DNA of 64,000 nt from Cranoglanis bouderius (Eukaryota; Chordata; Actinopteri; Siluriformes; Cranoglanididae). The translations under genes were made by a program, and so were the position numbers. Below are positions 25,216 through 38,533 of the stretch, piece after piece (the first letter of the stretch is position 1; every line of letters starts with the position of its first letter). The notes beneath the pieces were generated by a model that saw only the letters and a program-made list of their open reading frames with translations, had not been told where the DNA came from and did no database searches. The stretch spans positions 21,957,904 through 22,021,903 of the forward strand of contig CM042536.1 of NCBI GenBank assembly GCA_023630585.1. Direction: 5' to 3'.

Positions 25216-26718
25216 GACCCAGAGGATGCATCAACTTTATTCTCTCCCCGTCTCACGTGCACATACAAATATTTATTTTTTCTTGATTTTTCCCCCTATT
25301 TCTTTCAAATGAAAAGTACAAAAAAAATCCCACCTCTCCCTCTCCCCATCTCATGCCAAAATAATCAATGGCTTCCCGAGCGGCCCGGCGGAGCTGACGA
25401 GCAAGTGAGGATACAGACATGGCTCCAGGGCACGGCTACAGATAATAAGTGAGGAACAGTCCTTGGGTATGTTTTACAGCTATCAAGACTCATCATATTT
25501 GACATGCATTGTGGTGTTTACAGAGTCCCAGTAAAACCTCCAGCTATACACTTAACAGGGTGAGGCGCACAAGTTCTGAAAACGTTCTGCAAGAGAAAAT
25601 CCAACCACGCTCTTATGCGTGTCCCTTTTCTTATTCATGGCGCTATTCTCAGTGTTAACACCTGTCAGCTGACTGACTTCTTGTTCCCGGTGGCTTATGA
25701 AAAAATCATGGCTATGTGGTTCAGAGTCAACACTCCCATCAATATAAATTCACCGTGGTCTTCATGGAACATTAGGCGGATTTCTGTTTTCCCTACGAAG
25801 TCCTGCGACTCAACCGCTGATACACACTGCAGAAAGGGAGGGGGCGAAGAAAAACACCAAAATGGTTCCTTTAAAGAATTATTTTTTCACTCATGTGAAT
25901 AACACAGCTGCAAATAGGCCATGAAACATTTATTTCAGAGCATAGCTTTTTGAAATACAGTGTTGTGTAACAAAATAAATGTGTTATTCCATTCATAAAT
26001 CATGCCACATCACAATTCACTAAAACCATTTTCAATGGTTTGAACTTTGTGCTTTCATTAATATTTCAGTCTAAAATGAAGGGAAATTGTTAGGATAAAA
26101 TTTTTTACAACATACACTATAGTACTTAAAGCAGCTGCACTGTGCCTTCTCCCCCATTTATAGGAATCATGGCAATCAAATACTTAGTGGCTGCAGTAAT
26201 GTTAATGTTATTAATGTATTCCAAAGTGATAATCCCCAACTGTAACATGTCAAAGACCTGCATTCTGGATAAGCACTTTGGCAGCACCTCAGCTCTGAGA
26301 AATGACGGCATTCCTGCTTTCTGAGATAATTCAACAAGACCGCCTGGACCACCAGATAGGAAAGAATGAAGGAGGAGATATGTTGCTTTACTGAAGTCTC
26401 TTCCTAGACTGGCCTTACATTAAAAAGAAAGGAAAGTTTGTGTTACATATGGCTGACTGGCTATTGAAGCCCGTCTCAAACACACTGAAAGTTAATTATC
26501 TACAACGTTCTGAGTTCATTCTGCTAATACAAGCTGCTCTTGACCTTATGCTTGTGCGTCTGGAGCAGATGAAAATAAGGCGTTTCTTTATTATTGGATT
26601 AACTCCAGATCTGGCAAGTGTCTGAGTGTATAAACCTCCTCGTCTATATTTCGGCCCTCATCCTTAAACTAAAAGACTTTGGACTCACTCTGTACAAACG
26701 TAAAAAGAGTCTGAAAAG

Positions 26719-26851
<133 letters not shown>

Positions 26852-27425
26852 GCCCTCGCTCTCTGTCTCTGTAAGCTTCAGGACACACAGGCTTTATAAT
26901 CGACTCAATTAAGTAGGTCCAATTGCCATAGCAAATTGATCCAAGTTATAACATTATCATTAGCGCTTCAAGTATGGCAATTATAGGACATTCACAAGCA
27001 GAGGAAAAAAAGAATAGGGAAGGAAAAATGAAGTGACTTTGCACAAAAGGACATCCATTTCAGACGCAATGGGTGGTGTAAATAGCCCTGGTGTCAGCAG
27101 TATGGAGATAAAAGAACTGAAACATCCCATCACGTGTGTCAGCGTCTCTCTCCCTGTGGCTATGCTGCACAATCCACCAGTAGACAAATGAGTGCATGAT
27201 TTTTTTCTTTCTCTTTTTCAACCAGTCACCTTAGCTGAATATCTGTGCATGAAACTCTGACTGTCAAATTCACAGTAAATCACTTCAGGCACTGAAGAAG
27301 ACAGGAAACTAGTGACAATTATTTAATGCTGACTATGTAGGTGGAAGTGTTAGCATGTTAAAGTTTTTTTTTTTTTTTTTTTTTTTTTAAATCTTCAACA
27401 AAATCACACATTGTTTAGTAGGGAG

Positions 27426-27426
<1 letters not shown>

Positions 27427-27480
<54 letters not shown>

Positions 27481-27496
27481 TGTGTGTGTGTGTGTA
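27427..27496. repeat. (GT)n microsatellite
   Basis: A GT array of more than 30 units with one GA interruption, shortly after a 24-base poly-T run at about 27,365. Confidence 0.95.
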
Positions 27497-27599
27497 CTGT
27501 AGAGCTGTGACTGACAGGAACAGGCAGCCGTCAGTAGTGACTGATATACACGCACTGCCACAGCACTGCCAAGCAGACAGCCTGAGACAGACACGACAT

Positions 27600-27860
27600 A
27601 GCAGTGGAAAGCCTTCCTTTCCCCCCTAATTGTTTCTGAAAAAATGACATTTGTCTTTTTTTTGCACCTTGCTTCAGGTGTCAGTGCCTCTCAGATTAGA
27701 GGGCTTGCAATGGCATGATTGCCCCGAAGCACCTTATTTGATATTTTGAGGAGTGTCATTTCTTCGAGTGACTCCATAGAAATTGAAATCTGTGTTTATT
27801 TTCACACAAGGTTAATAGAAAAAGATGCCTAAGTGCACCTGCCAGTCTAATGTAAATTTT
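27600..27860. promoter_or_regulatory. Candidate conserved non-coding element
   Basis: Unique sequence of balanced composition between two repeat-rich stretches, with no coding potential. Proposed only from texture; conservation is untested. Confidence 0.15.
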
Positions 27861-30800
27861 ATGCAGACAAGTGCAGTGCAGCTGCACTTGTAGTGAGTAG
27901 AGAAGAGGTATAAAGGCAGGATAATAAACTGTACATAAAACAGACGATCAAACTATTATAAAGCCAGCTTTTCCATCCTATTTCCAAAAGTAAAATAAGC
28001 AGTTACTAATACATTTCCATTTTCAGTGCTGAGTAATACCAAGGTTTAATAGATTGTACTTCTAATTAAAAACTAAAGTTATTTTTGTGATCTTTTAAAT
28101 ATGTCTATAGCGTAGTGCGCAAAATGGTTCTTAATTGTTTATACTCATAACATTACAATTCTATGTATTATTATATTATGTATTTTATTTATACATGAAG
28201 CTCAACAAGAACAGTTCTCAAACAGTAATGGTGTCGTGGAACAGCAGATCAACTGTACTCTAAACTGTGATATTATGTAGACAACACTGCCACTTGGTGC
28301 AAAACAACAAGAAAAGCATTTTCCCGTCTCTTAAAAAGAACATTCTCCTTCTCAGCCTCATCCTTCATATGAACGTACATACATTCTTCTCGTACTATTT
28401 GTCAATATGCTTTTCTGGGCTTTTATACTTTTGGACATCTGGCAGTAGTTTAATGTTAATATAGGATCCCTGTCATAAACATATAATACAATTTTTAAAG
28501 AATTAAATAAATAAAACATAAATATATAATTTCAGAAAGAAATACTTGACATATGAATCAAGAAAAACAAGAACAAAGAGCATGAGAGGTATACATATAC
28601 ATATACATATATAATCACAAACTAATATAATTTAGCTGCATTCTTACATTTGTTCCTGTTTATGTAGGTAGTGTGATTATATGCAAAATAAAAATAAAAT
28701 TTTGGGGGAAAAAACAGAAAAATGAAAACCATGAAAAAACAAACAAAACGTTTTTCCTCAGTGCTACAAAATCAAAGTTAAACTAAATCAGCTTAAAGAA
28801 TATGTGGTCTGTGTTTGTTCCTCTCTTAGGTATATGACTGAATTCAAATTTGCTTATGTTGCTCTGCAAGCTGCTGAGGGGAAAAAATATGTATGAAATT
28901 TTCAAACCAGGTGAGAAAAATCAAATCGCAGAAAGCTTTTATAAAACATTTACGTACTGTAAAAGTGAAAGCTGTTTAATAGTAATGCATAACAGAATAC
29001 ACAGGGCTTTTACACAGAAAAGTAATTTTTCATGTGACAATTTTAGTAGGGTGAATGTTTTTTTTAAATTAACTTTATTTACTTTATATTCATATCTACT
29101 TAGTTTATTTAGTAAGGATGCACATTATCCTACATTACACTCTATGCTCTAAAGCCAAACCATAAGCTGAATCATACTCAAACTATTTAAGGAATATAAA
29201 AATGTGAAGTTGTCTGAAGGAGATGTACAACTCTACACAAAAACATACACACGTAATAACTGTTGTTTTCTGAAACACATAGATATGAAGATTAAATTCA
29301 TATAAACTATCACAGATGAACACCTTTCAAAATCGATCATTTATATGGATATAATAAAAAGTGATAATTATTTATTTTACAACCTGCTCATCTGGGTTTG
29401 TCGTATATGAGCGTGGCACCTTGACAGGCAACAGTCAACGCCAAACCAAGCAGGGTTAGGTATTAGAAAGGAAGACACGCTCCACAGATGGCAAGATCAT
29501 GTCTTCAGGCCTTAAAGAGGTCTGTAAAGGAGCACATGGACCAGACCATATCTATACAATGTGCCACTGAACACGAGCTGCTTGGAACAAGTAGCAGAAA
29601 CAATTAGCGTCACATAAGCAGCCCGGAGCAGCAAGGAAGAAGAGGGAGAGAGGATGTGAAAACACAGCATCTTATTTTCACCCAGCGGACGTGAGCGACA
29701 CACACACACATACAGTGGCAGCTCCATCCCCCCACCCCCCGTCATCATAGGAGGCACGGGCAAGTTTTAGAGACAGCAGCAGTCACGGCTCATTTCACTG
29801 ATACCTACGTGTGGGCAGGGGGATTTGTTTGCATCCGCGCATACCTAATTAGAGAAGCGGTGAAGGAAGTGTGCCGCTCCTCCGAGAGTGCCCCACCATC
29901 CCACCTCCAACAGTGGGAATATTTTTCTGACATCCCGCTCCTGCTTTCGCACACAGACTCACACGCAGACGAACTCTGAGTCGCGCACACACAGTCTTAG
30001 CTTGTTTTGGACTGCGAGTAATGAGACGGAGTAAACAACTTTTCATGGAGGTGCACACACTTTGGAGACTGACAGCAAGAACTTCACTGCTGTATGTGGG
30101 AGGCTGATCCACAGGCAGGATTGTATCTGTGGGCAATATTACACTGTGCTAATAAATTAAAGGCACTTTAGGAAGAGACTTCAGTTTAGCAAAGGCAGTA
30201 AAATTGTGATCAAATCTGTAAACAGATTAATTATTTAGGGCCAGTCATTAGGTGGTACTGGAAGTGAATAAAAGCCTGAGAAATCCTCGTTATTTACCAT
30301 GCATGCAACAGATAGGCCTTGTCCATTAGGGGGCAGTAGAATGCACTATAGCTCACAACTTATAAAGATTCCAAGCACACTTCAGTAGTCTGAGCTCCAA
30401 ACTCAGGTCTGCAGACTACATTTGTCCTGCCAGAAGAAATCTACTCTGACAGCGTTGTCTTTTCTGTGGCATAGAACAACCACAAATTACACAGTGTGTA
30501 GTTGTATTTTTTTGGTAGTTTGATGGCATTGGATCCTGACACAGATGATGATCTATACACATCTGTTCTACAACAGAAAATCGGTCCGGAGTCTTTGTAA
30601 TTCTTCTGCTGATATTATACATTATTTATTCTGCACCCTGATTAAAAAAAAAAAAGAATCCCACAAGAATGTTACAGATTTCTGTTGGTAATCTACAAAG
30701 CATTCCGTTCAACAGTCATACTTTGATTAGATTTCTTTTATGTAAATTATTGGACTTGATGGGCTAGGATGAAATTCCATTAAGTATGTAAGGAATGAAA

Positions 30801-30864
30801 CGTGACAGAGTATGCTGTTATAGGAAAATAATTAAAGACATTGATTCTTTTTTTTATAACAGCA

Positions 30865-31025
30865 TGTCTGCAGTGTTTACTTCCTCTTATACCGCAGCAA
30901 TAACGATGCCAATTGCAATGCCAACAGTATTAATTTGTCAATGAGAAATATGTCATACACTTTAACTGTTATTTAGTTATAGTTACATTTAACATTATGG
31001 AATGTCCAGGAAACAAAATAACACT
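30865..31025 (+). repeat. Dispersed AT-rich repeat fragment
   Basis: The TCTTATACCGCAGCAATAAC start and the ATAGTTACATTTAACATT block recur with divergence at about 52,355-52,440. It is probably part of one old non-autonomous transposon family. Confidence 0.5.
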
Positions 31026-31164
31026 TTATAAATCCTAGGTGGGAAATTCCAGAAACAAATTAGTTCATGTTATTGCTTACATTATAGCGGCTTAATGATG
31101 TTAATAAGACAAAAAAGTGTCTCTTTCTTGACTGTACTGTACATATATACTGTCTATATACATA

Positions 31165-31676
31165 CAGTACTGAGCAAAAGTTTTAGGCACCCTATTTTTT
31201 TTTAGTACAAACTTTGTTATAAATTTTTTATTTTATGAAGTCTACATTATCAAGTCAGTACAAACAACATTTTAGATTCCCCAAACATTAGTTTTCAATC
31301 ACAAAATTAAATTTTACAGAAAAATGTTTGTATGTCATTAAAGAAAGCAACATATTACGTAAGAGACACTTTTCAGACAAAAAACACAATGAAGGCTGCT
31401 GGGTTTTGCTGCAAAAATAAGAAGCAAGTGTGAAAGTCAAAGTCTCCAGAAGAACTGTGTCTGGTTCTGCAAGATGCTCAATAAAACTTACCAGCTCATT
31501 TCCTCATAAAACTGCACAAATTGTACCGGACACTACTATTTTTATTTTTATTATTATTTTTTGTCACACCAAATATTGACTTTGTTTCATTTAATACTCT
31601 TTACTGCTCTTTACGGTATTTTTTTAAAATGTAGAAATATTTCTTTGCATGTGCTTAAAACGTTTGCATAGTACTG
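31165..31676. mobile_element. Tc1/mariner-type non-autonomous element, copy 2
   Basis: A 512-base element bounded by inverted repeats (left starts CAGTACTGAGCAAAAGTTTT, right is its imperfect complement ending GTACTG). It is flanked on both sides by TA, the target duplication of Tc1/mariner elements. The interior matches copy 1 at 19,228-19,701. No transposase is encoded, so it would have depended on another element to move. Confidence 0.85.
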
Positions 31677-31844
31677 TATATCAGTATGTTTCTAGTAATG
31701 TACTGTAGATATTGAATTTACAGTGATTTACTGGCAGCAGAGTGCAATTTCCATATATATAATTACAGTAGACTACTGTATATACTGTAGTAGAATACTG
31801 TATAGATAAAATATACAGTATAAAATAAAATAGAATGCACTATA

Positions 31845-32010
31845 TTTGCTCATTTTGCTGATGCTTTTATCCAAAGTTACTTACAATTGAGACAGGATAC
31901 AACTGAGCAGTTGAAGGTTAAAGGTCTTACTCAAAGACCCAAGCATGGCAGTGCTGAGAGTTGAGCTTCTGATGTGTAGCTCAAAGCCTTAATCACTGAG
32001 CTCCCTCTTT
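31845..32010 (-). mobile_element. Degraded tRNA-derived SINE
   Basis: Read on the minus strand, this has the order of the SINE at 21,733-21,926: a decayed tRNA-like head near 32,000 and a GGATAAAAGCATCAGC tail near 31,870. It is more diverged than that copy. Confidence 0.7.
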
Positions 32011-32690
32011 CCTCAACTAACTTGCACTGTTTCAACCACGTTTACAGTTGAATTAACTCATACTAAAAGGTATATTTCAGTCCTTTACCAAACCAAGGTG
32101 TTTACTAGCATATAAATCGTATAAAAGGGTTTGTGTTCACCGAAAATAGTCACTAAAATAAAGGAAGATAGGATAAGATAAGGATAAGATCCACTAATTT
32201 GCGTTTTCTGATATTTCTGCACTGCTCTAAACGCCCAATCATTTGCAGTACAATCATGTAAGATAATAAAATAGTACAAATGTACAGCAAAAAAATGTAC
32301 AGCTTTTTTCTACAGTGGATCAAAACTTCTCTAACAGAAAACTTTGCCATATTAACAAGTATACAACAGTTAGTCCCAGGCTAATTTGATTGGGTGAGGG
32401 CGTTCCAAGGTTGCTAATATTTAGTATGGAACGTTTCATTGTTTGTATCACGCCACTTGACTGTGTTCACCACGTACAATACAAGTTCAGTACAGTTGGG
32501 TTAGCAACATCATCAACAGACATGTCAAACAATACATTTTTCATGAATGTAACTTCTGACTTAAAATATGAAAGCACATCAGAAGAAGATGAAAAGGAAG
32601 AAGGGAAAGCAATTTCACCGGAAGCACCCTTAATGGGAATGTACAAATCATTGTGAACAAGCTAGCCAGCTAGCCAATGGGCTATCAGTG

Positions 32691-32817
32691 AGTGTAGCTT
32701 CTTTGGGATCTATCCCTGTTTGCAGAGCAAAAAGAAACTAATTATTTGGCCATATTGTGTCCAAAATGTCAGTTACTCAAGATTCATTTCTTATTTATAA
32801 AACTGTTGTATAAATGG
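32691..32817 (+). repeat. Dispersed repeat, copy 2
   Basis: Partner of 21,958-22,083 with the same start and the same TTCTTATTTATAAAACTGTT-like end. Confidence 0.75.
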
Positions 32818-32869
32818 AGTGCGATATTGCTTAATTATGCAATTTTTTCTTAAATAACAACATGTTCTT

Positions 32870-33085
32870 TAATCCATAATTATTAGACTTAGATTATGTG
32901 GAGCATCCACCATACAAGTCCTTGTGAATTAGTTGTTCCTACAGAAACAATGATGTATTAGATTAGATTGATATAAACCTGTGATTTGAATTACAGACAT
33001 CACTATTGTCAGAGCAGTGATGTTACAGAAAATTAATCAACACCTTCTGACCAATCAGATTCAAGAATTCAACAGTTGGGGGACA
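32870..33085 (+). repeat. Dispersed AT-rich repeat fragment
   Basis: The GGAGCATCCACCATACAAG block and the later AACACCTTCTGACCAATCAG block align in order with 52,558-52,700, so both are pieces of one old repeat family. Confidence 0.6.
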
Positions 33086-33093
33086 ACAGAAAA

Positions 33094-33410
33094 ATGTACG
33101 CCCTATCATCCAGAGATCACAAATCCAAATTCCAATGATGCCACAGCCATCCATGCCCGGGAGCCCAAGAGAGCAAAATTGGCTGTTCTCTCAGGGAGGG
33201 AGGGGTGGTGTACTCTCGCTCCCATATCAATCACAGTGACTCTAGCCAATCACAAGCATCTGTGAGCTCATGCACGCAGAAGTGAGTAGACAGCGTTTCC
33301 GAGTGTGTTACGCTTCCCCCTGACGTTGCATGAGCAGCAGTTTGAAAACATGCAGTCGGCTGGCTTCGCCCTCCCTGGTTGGTAGCTATCGTATAATGGG
33401 GGGGATATCA
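33094..33410 (+). mobile_element. tRNA-derived SINE, catfish-type, copy 2
   Basis: Same body as 21,312-21,685 (GATGCCACAGCCATCCATGC, then GAGCAGCAGTTTGAAAACAT and ATGCAGTCGGCTGG) with a decayed B box. It contains an extra GC-rich segment missing from the first copy. Confidence 0.75.
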
Positions 33411-33986
33411 ACAATTGTGATGTAAGTAAGTGTAATGTTTGCACTGATTTCAGCTCCACCTATAGTACTGCTGGCAACACTGCTGATTTTTACCCACTCA
33501 GTCATAACAGGGCCTCAGTCCTGGATGTCCTAAATGTCTCTCATATAGAAATAACACATGCACTGGATTGCCCTAAATGACTAAATATAATGTAAAGGTA
33601 AATGTCTAAACTGAGGAAATATTTTGTTGAGGTACAAGTGTATGCCTCTGTAAATTGACTTTTGCAGGAATAGATGACTTAAAGTCTTAATCAGTATCAA
33701 GCATGGTGTACTTATTTAGCACTCTAACATTACAGACACACGACAGCTCTGTAACAATTGTGATAATACTCATTATATAATAATGTGCCACTGTTATACA
33801 TTATAACAGTTCAGCTGCTTGTATACAACTGTTATTTGTCTGTTTGATGGAATTTTAGGAATCTGCATAATTTCTGGTAATTATTTCAGCATCACCAAAA
33901 TTATGCAGTTTCATCACAAGTAAACATTGCCGAAATCAGAAGTTCCTGTTTACCCTGAGTAGAATAAATATACAATGGACTTTCCC

Positions 33987-33988
<2 letters not shown>
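33411..33988. other. Upstream flank of comtd1, nothing clear
   Basis: AT-rich DNA with a short inverted motif (ATAACAGTT...AACTGTTAT near 33,800-33,833). No gene or recognisable element was seen. Confidence 0.5.

Positions 33989-34043
<55 letters not shown>
33989..34043. repeat. (GT)n microsatellite at comtd1 promoter
   Basis: A GT array of about 27 units that runs directly into the likely TATA box of comtd1. Confidence 0.95.
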
Positions 34044-34044
<1 letters not shown>

Positions 34045-34051
34045 TATAAAT
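34045..34051 (+). promoter_or_regulatory. Probable TATA box of comtd1
   Basis: TATAAAT lies 61 bases upstream of the comtd1 start codon and immediately downstream of a GT microsatellite. Transcription would start near 34,075, giving a 5' leader of about 30 bases. Position fits, but no transcript evidence is available. Confidence 0.45.
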
Positions 34052-34105
34052 AACACATGCACTGACTAGGCACTGGACTTAGGCACTAAGTTCAGTATCA
34101 AAAAA

Positions 34106-36734
34106 ATGATTTTCAGGATGATTTTCTCAGTTTTTCTTTTCCTAGCACTGTCAGGTAAGACTGTCACATGATAATTATAACAGGCACAAATCTAATAATA
34201 ACTTTTTTTTCAAGTCGATAACTGCAGAACTACAGAAATTTTGCAAAACTTAAAATTGAACTACTTTTAAAATTATATTTACTTTCACGGCAATTGTTGT
34301 ATACCTTATACAGTATGAACCTGTCTATTACAGATTTACAACAAATACAACAATTAAAACGGTTTACTAGGCCCATACCATGTCATTAAAAAGACACCTG
34401 TATATGTCAATGTGTTGTGAGTAAATTTACTATATTCAATAAAGTGTAATTAAAATAAAACATTAACATAAAGAGTATAGTATTGCAAATGTTGTGTATG
34501 TTGCAACTTACCACTTTGTTACTCAAAATTGAGGTATTTTATTATGTTATTTTCTTTATATTACCAAGAACCTGCCAGTCATTTTCAGTGAAATTCAGTT
34601 ACACTGTTTTGGTTTTGCACTGAAATTTTTGACCAGTGGAGTTTGTACCACATATTTTGCTGACTCATACTCAGAACTTAGGGGACTGTGAAGTAAGAAA
34701 GTTAACCGTGTGGGTGTGTAGTCATAAGAGATAAGAGATTATTTGGGGAAAATTGTACTTTTTCAAAATATTAGAATTAGATATTATTCCAGCCAAATCG
34801 CTGGCAAATATTATCTGACTATTAATTTTCATATTTAGGCTCTTGCGGAAAAAAAAGGTGGCTAGCATTCATTTCTCCAGCTATTATTAATTGAACTTTA
34901 TTGTGTCATAAGGAGCTGGAACGATAAGTCTTATCGGCAAGAGTCACAAAGGAGACAATCCCCTGCTCAATTATGTGGTGAATAACTCTTTAAGGGAGCA
35001 TCCAGTGCTGACTAAACTGTTCCTGGTACATGCACTCACGATCATATACTCATCACATTTTTCCAATTCACAAATCCAACAAAATAACAAAAAAAAAATC
35101 ACTAAGATAAAAATGATTAAGATAGAAGTACATACATGCTTAATTCTATAAGCGTATTTGATATTACAAACACTAGAGGTCAGTAAAATCTAGCATATGA
35201 ATAAAAGATTGCTAACAAAAAATTAATAAAAACCACATATGCACCACATCTGTTTCTAAAATGCTTGCTCGATGCTTTTTTTTTTTAAGAATATATATAT
35301 TTCTGATTCACAGAGAACAATGGAAGATTCCCAGAGAGGTATGATGGTGGCTCCAGAACAAGCTCAGTTCATGGTTAATCTAATAAAACTTATTAAAGGC
35401 AACAAAACCATTGAAATAGGTGAGAATGCAAGTTCTATTAAGATGTCTGTACATTCTGGTGAATAACAGATGCATGTCTCTGAAAAAGTGATTCTGGTTT
35501 CTTGTCTCAGGCATGTATACAGGATACAACGCCTTGAGTATGGCTTTGGCCATTCCCGAGGATGGCCGAGTGGTGGCCTGTGAAATCAGTGATGATTATG
35601 TGCAGATAGCCAAGCCATTCTTTAAAGAGGTTTGTAAACATAAGCTAAATAAATGTAACAAATATGTTTTAAATAGCCAATTCAAAATATCAGTTAAAAA
35701 AGCATGAAATGTCTGCTGCTCAGAAGAGCTCTCAGGATCTGTGACAAATGGCAAAGAAAGACTAGACAGGTTTAAAAGAGAACATCACTTCATCACTTTT
35801 TTTTTTTTTTGCATATATTCAAGGACTTCTTGCTCTATTTAAGAGAACTGCAAGGTAGCTAGCTACATTTTAAAGATTGATTTCCTCCAGTCCCCCGGTG
35901 GATGGACAGTATGTAGCCTAATTACCTGGAAATTGAATAGATGCAGAAATGTCTATCAGAGATGAGAGAATGCTGACTGAAGTAGCTGTCGATGTCAGCT
36001 TTGGTGTCAGTGTCGACACAGCTTGCAAAGTCAAGCATCACAGTACTTTGCTTTATCTGTGTTTTTGTATCCCAAGGGCAGAAGGGCAGCTACTGCACCA
36101 CACACCATGACACAATTCAAGAGCAGAAATGACCAGTGCAATTCTCTTTTATTTTTAGGCTGGAGTAGAAAAGAAAATTGACATCCGCCATCAAATTGCA
36201 CTTAAAACCCTGGGTAATGTTGATATATTTTAACTTTATACAGTCATTCTCTTTCAGTCTACAGGAAGTTGTATATACCTACAACTTGTCAATGTTTTGG
36301 CCTCTTTACAGATGAACTCCTTGAGGCTGGCGAAGCTGAAACCTATGACTTTGTATTCATTGATGCAGACAAGACAAACTATGAAAATTACTATGAGAAA
36401 TCCCTCCAGCTTATTCGTAAAGGTGGCATAATAGCTATTGATAATGTAAGTATGACGTAGATTGATAACTGTAGGTGCCTGGAACATTTTAATATAACAA
36501 TATTTTCAACAAGCCATCACAGATAACCATGTCCTCACTGAGATGGCACACATTCTAATCTGGCATCCCTGCACTCCTCAGGTCCTTTGGGGAGGGAAAG
36601 TCATAAATCCTGACAAGGATGATATCATCTCCCAGACCATTGACCAGCTGAATAAGAAACTCCACAAAGACCAGCGAGTGGATCTGAGCATGCTCACTGT
36701 GGGTGATGGCCTAACACTGGCTATTAAATTATAA
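34106..36734 (+). CDS. comtd1: Catechol O-methyltransferase domain-containing protein 1 (7 exons, 242 aa)
   Basis: Predicted SAM-dependent O-methyltransferase of the COMT/CCoAOMT-like fold; its physiological substrate is not evident. Coding exons are 34106-34154, 34913-35025, 35314-35419, 35511-35629, 36159-36213, 36312-36445 and 36582-36734. All junctions are GT-AG and all phases join, giving 242 residues. Exon 1 encodes a hydrophobic N-terminus (MIFRMIFSVFLFLALSG), a signal peptide or membrane anchor. Exon 2 carries the family segment SLREHPVLTKL. Exon 3 has EQAQFM, and SAM motif I (EIGMYTGY, residues 88-95) spans the exon 3/4 junction. The metal site is intact: FIDADK (Asp165, Asp167) and IDN (Asp191, Asn192). 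The protein ends GDGLTLAIKL. The length is close to the roughly 260 residues of mammalian COMTD1, and seven exons match it as I recall. COMTD1 also neighbours VDAC2 in tetrapods, supporting orthology. Exon 2 has the weakest acceptor. Confidence 0.93.
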
Positions 36735-36824
36735 TCCTTCCCTCAGAATAGTGCCCCATGATAGACCTTGTATAATTGTTATTGATAATTAATTATAACT
36801 TAATCATATACTATGTGAGTGTTT

Positions 36825-36896
36825 ATTAAAGACATAGATATCATTCAACAACTCACTGATCTCTGTTACTTCCTTTCTTAAGAAATGTTGAATAAA
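36825..36896 (+). other. comtd1: comtd1 polyadenylation signals
   Basis: ATTAAA at 36,825-36,830 and AATAAA at 36,891-36,896 lie about 90 and 160 bases after the stop codon and would give a short 3' UTR. Confidence 0.6.
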
Positions 36897-36899
36897 TCG

Positions 36900-38530
36900 A
36901 AAAATTCAGAGCCTGTTTACTCCCTATTTTTCTTTAAACACAATCTGAGTGACTTTTGTAGCCCTCTACAGTATCTTTGTAGCTGGATGCCTGTATATTA
37001 AAGTATAAGAGAGTAACTGAGTACACATTTCCTTCTTATGGACCTATTTGGAGGACTAATTGCTTACTTCAAACTTATGTATGGATTACGCCATATCCGA
37101 CATGAAATTACATCATTTAGCTTGTTCCTTCCACCTTTTAAAAGTAGATCATGACAGACAAATAATTCTAATTCATTTGAGACTATTTACTTTTCTATTA
37201 TACATAGTGCAGTATTTTACTTTCAACTCACACTTTACCTTATTAAATATTGCATTCTTTTCCCCCCCCCAATTTTGTAGACATCTGGAAGGTGTCAGAA
37301 ATGCACATCTAATAGGATAAGTCTAATTTCATCAAATGATTTAGAAGTTGCTAATGGTCAGTGAAAATACATTGCTTTCCATAATTAGTTTTTAACACTA
37401 CAGCAACCCACCAGCCTACTTGGCAAAAGTATCAGAATGTTTTTAGATTATAAATGTAATAATGGAGCCCAAAAGAAAAGAGAAAGGAAAGAGAAATAAT
37501 TGGACAGGGCAAAGCTTCCTGTATATTAAATTATATATTACATTATTCTGTTCTTTCTGGTAACTCTGGTATTTCCCTCTTTGTCAACAGCAATGCCAAA
37601 ATAGTGCAGTGGGTGCAAATGGCATTATTTGTCATTATTTCTACTGGCCATAACAGGGTACTATATTACTGACTGTTTATGGAATATTAAGGATATGGAA
37701 GTATGCACATGCAATCACTTTGTTTGGAAAGGCAATGTGCATAGGACCTAAATATAAAGCCTGCACAGAGGCCATCATGACAAATACTACTGCCAGGCTT
37801 AATTATACTTTTGAAGAAGAACAAACATATGCTACTTCTGACTCAATGTACAAAGAGATTTTTACTTTGCTGGATTCCTAAGTTGTTTGTATCTGCAGTT
37901 TGAGTCCATTGGAAAAAGATAAAGCACTAATCCCTTACTTTTACACTAGTCACTCTGTTACTGTTTTTATTTTGGATACCTGATTATAAAAAAAATTTTT
38001 TAAATGGTTCTTCAACAGTTCTGTGCAATGGAAATGGTTATAATCTTACTCCAAGATGATGTCCAGGTATTTCTACTGTAAAACCTCAACAGAAACAATA
38101 TGCCCAGAGGAAAATTATTTTGAGTTGTGTTAATCATGAATATCACATAATTAGGGGAAAAAACATTACAAATTTAGCATTCCCAGTAAAGCCAGAGAAG
38201 AACATTCTACACAATATGTACCTCACAAACGATCATGGAAAAAGCAACTGTAACTGCAGCTTCTGTCAAGTGGAGTGTGAGTCAGTACTTCATCTTTTTG
38301 TGAATTGGGTTTTTTTTTTTTTTTTTTGGTTTCTGCCTTTTGGTTTGTTATGTAATATGATATTTTTTTCACAAAGATTCTGATACTGAGGACATTGGGA
38401 ATGGTATGAATTTATTGGATATGCAATATTTCACAATGATTGATGTAAATTGACTTTGCTTCCCTAATAAGCTTTTCTTGGTGAACACGAAAAACCTAAA
38501 AGATGTAACTCTCATAAAAGCATATTAGGT
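36900..38530. other. Intergenic region between comtd1 and the IFIT gene
   Basis: AT-rich DNA with a poly-T run near 38,310 and no supported gene. The open frames at 37,060 and 38,120 lack family similarity. Confidence 0.6.
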
Positions 38531-38533
38531 ATA

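Noticed and set aside
25051..25452. 133-codon open frame with Leu-Ser and His-Thr repeats
   Set aside because: It is translation of a CT/CA microsatellite with no support outside the repeat.
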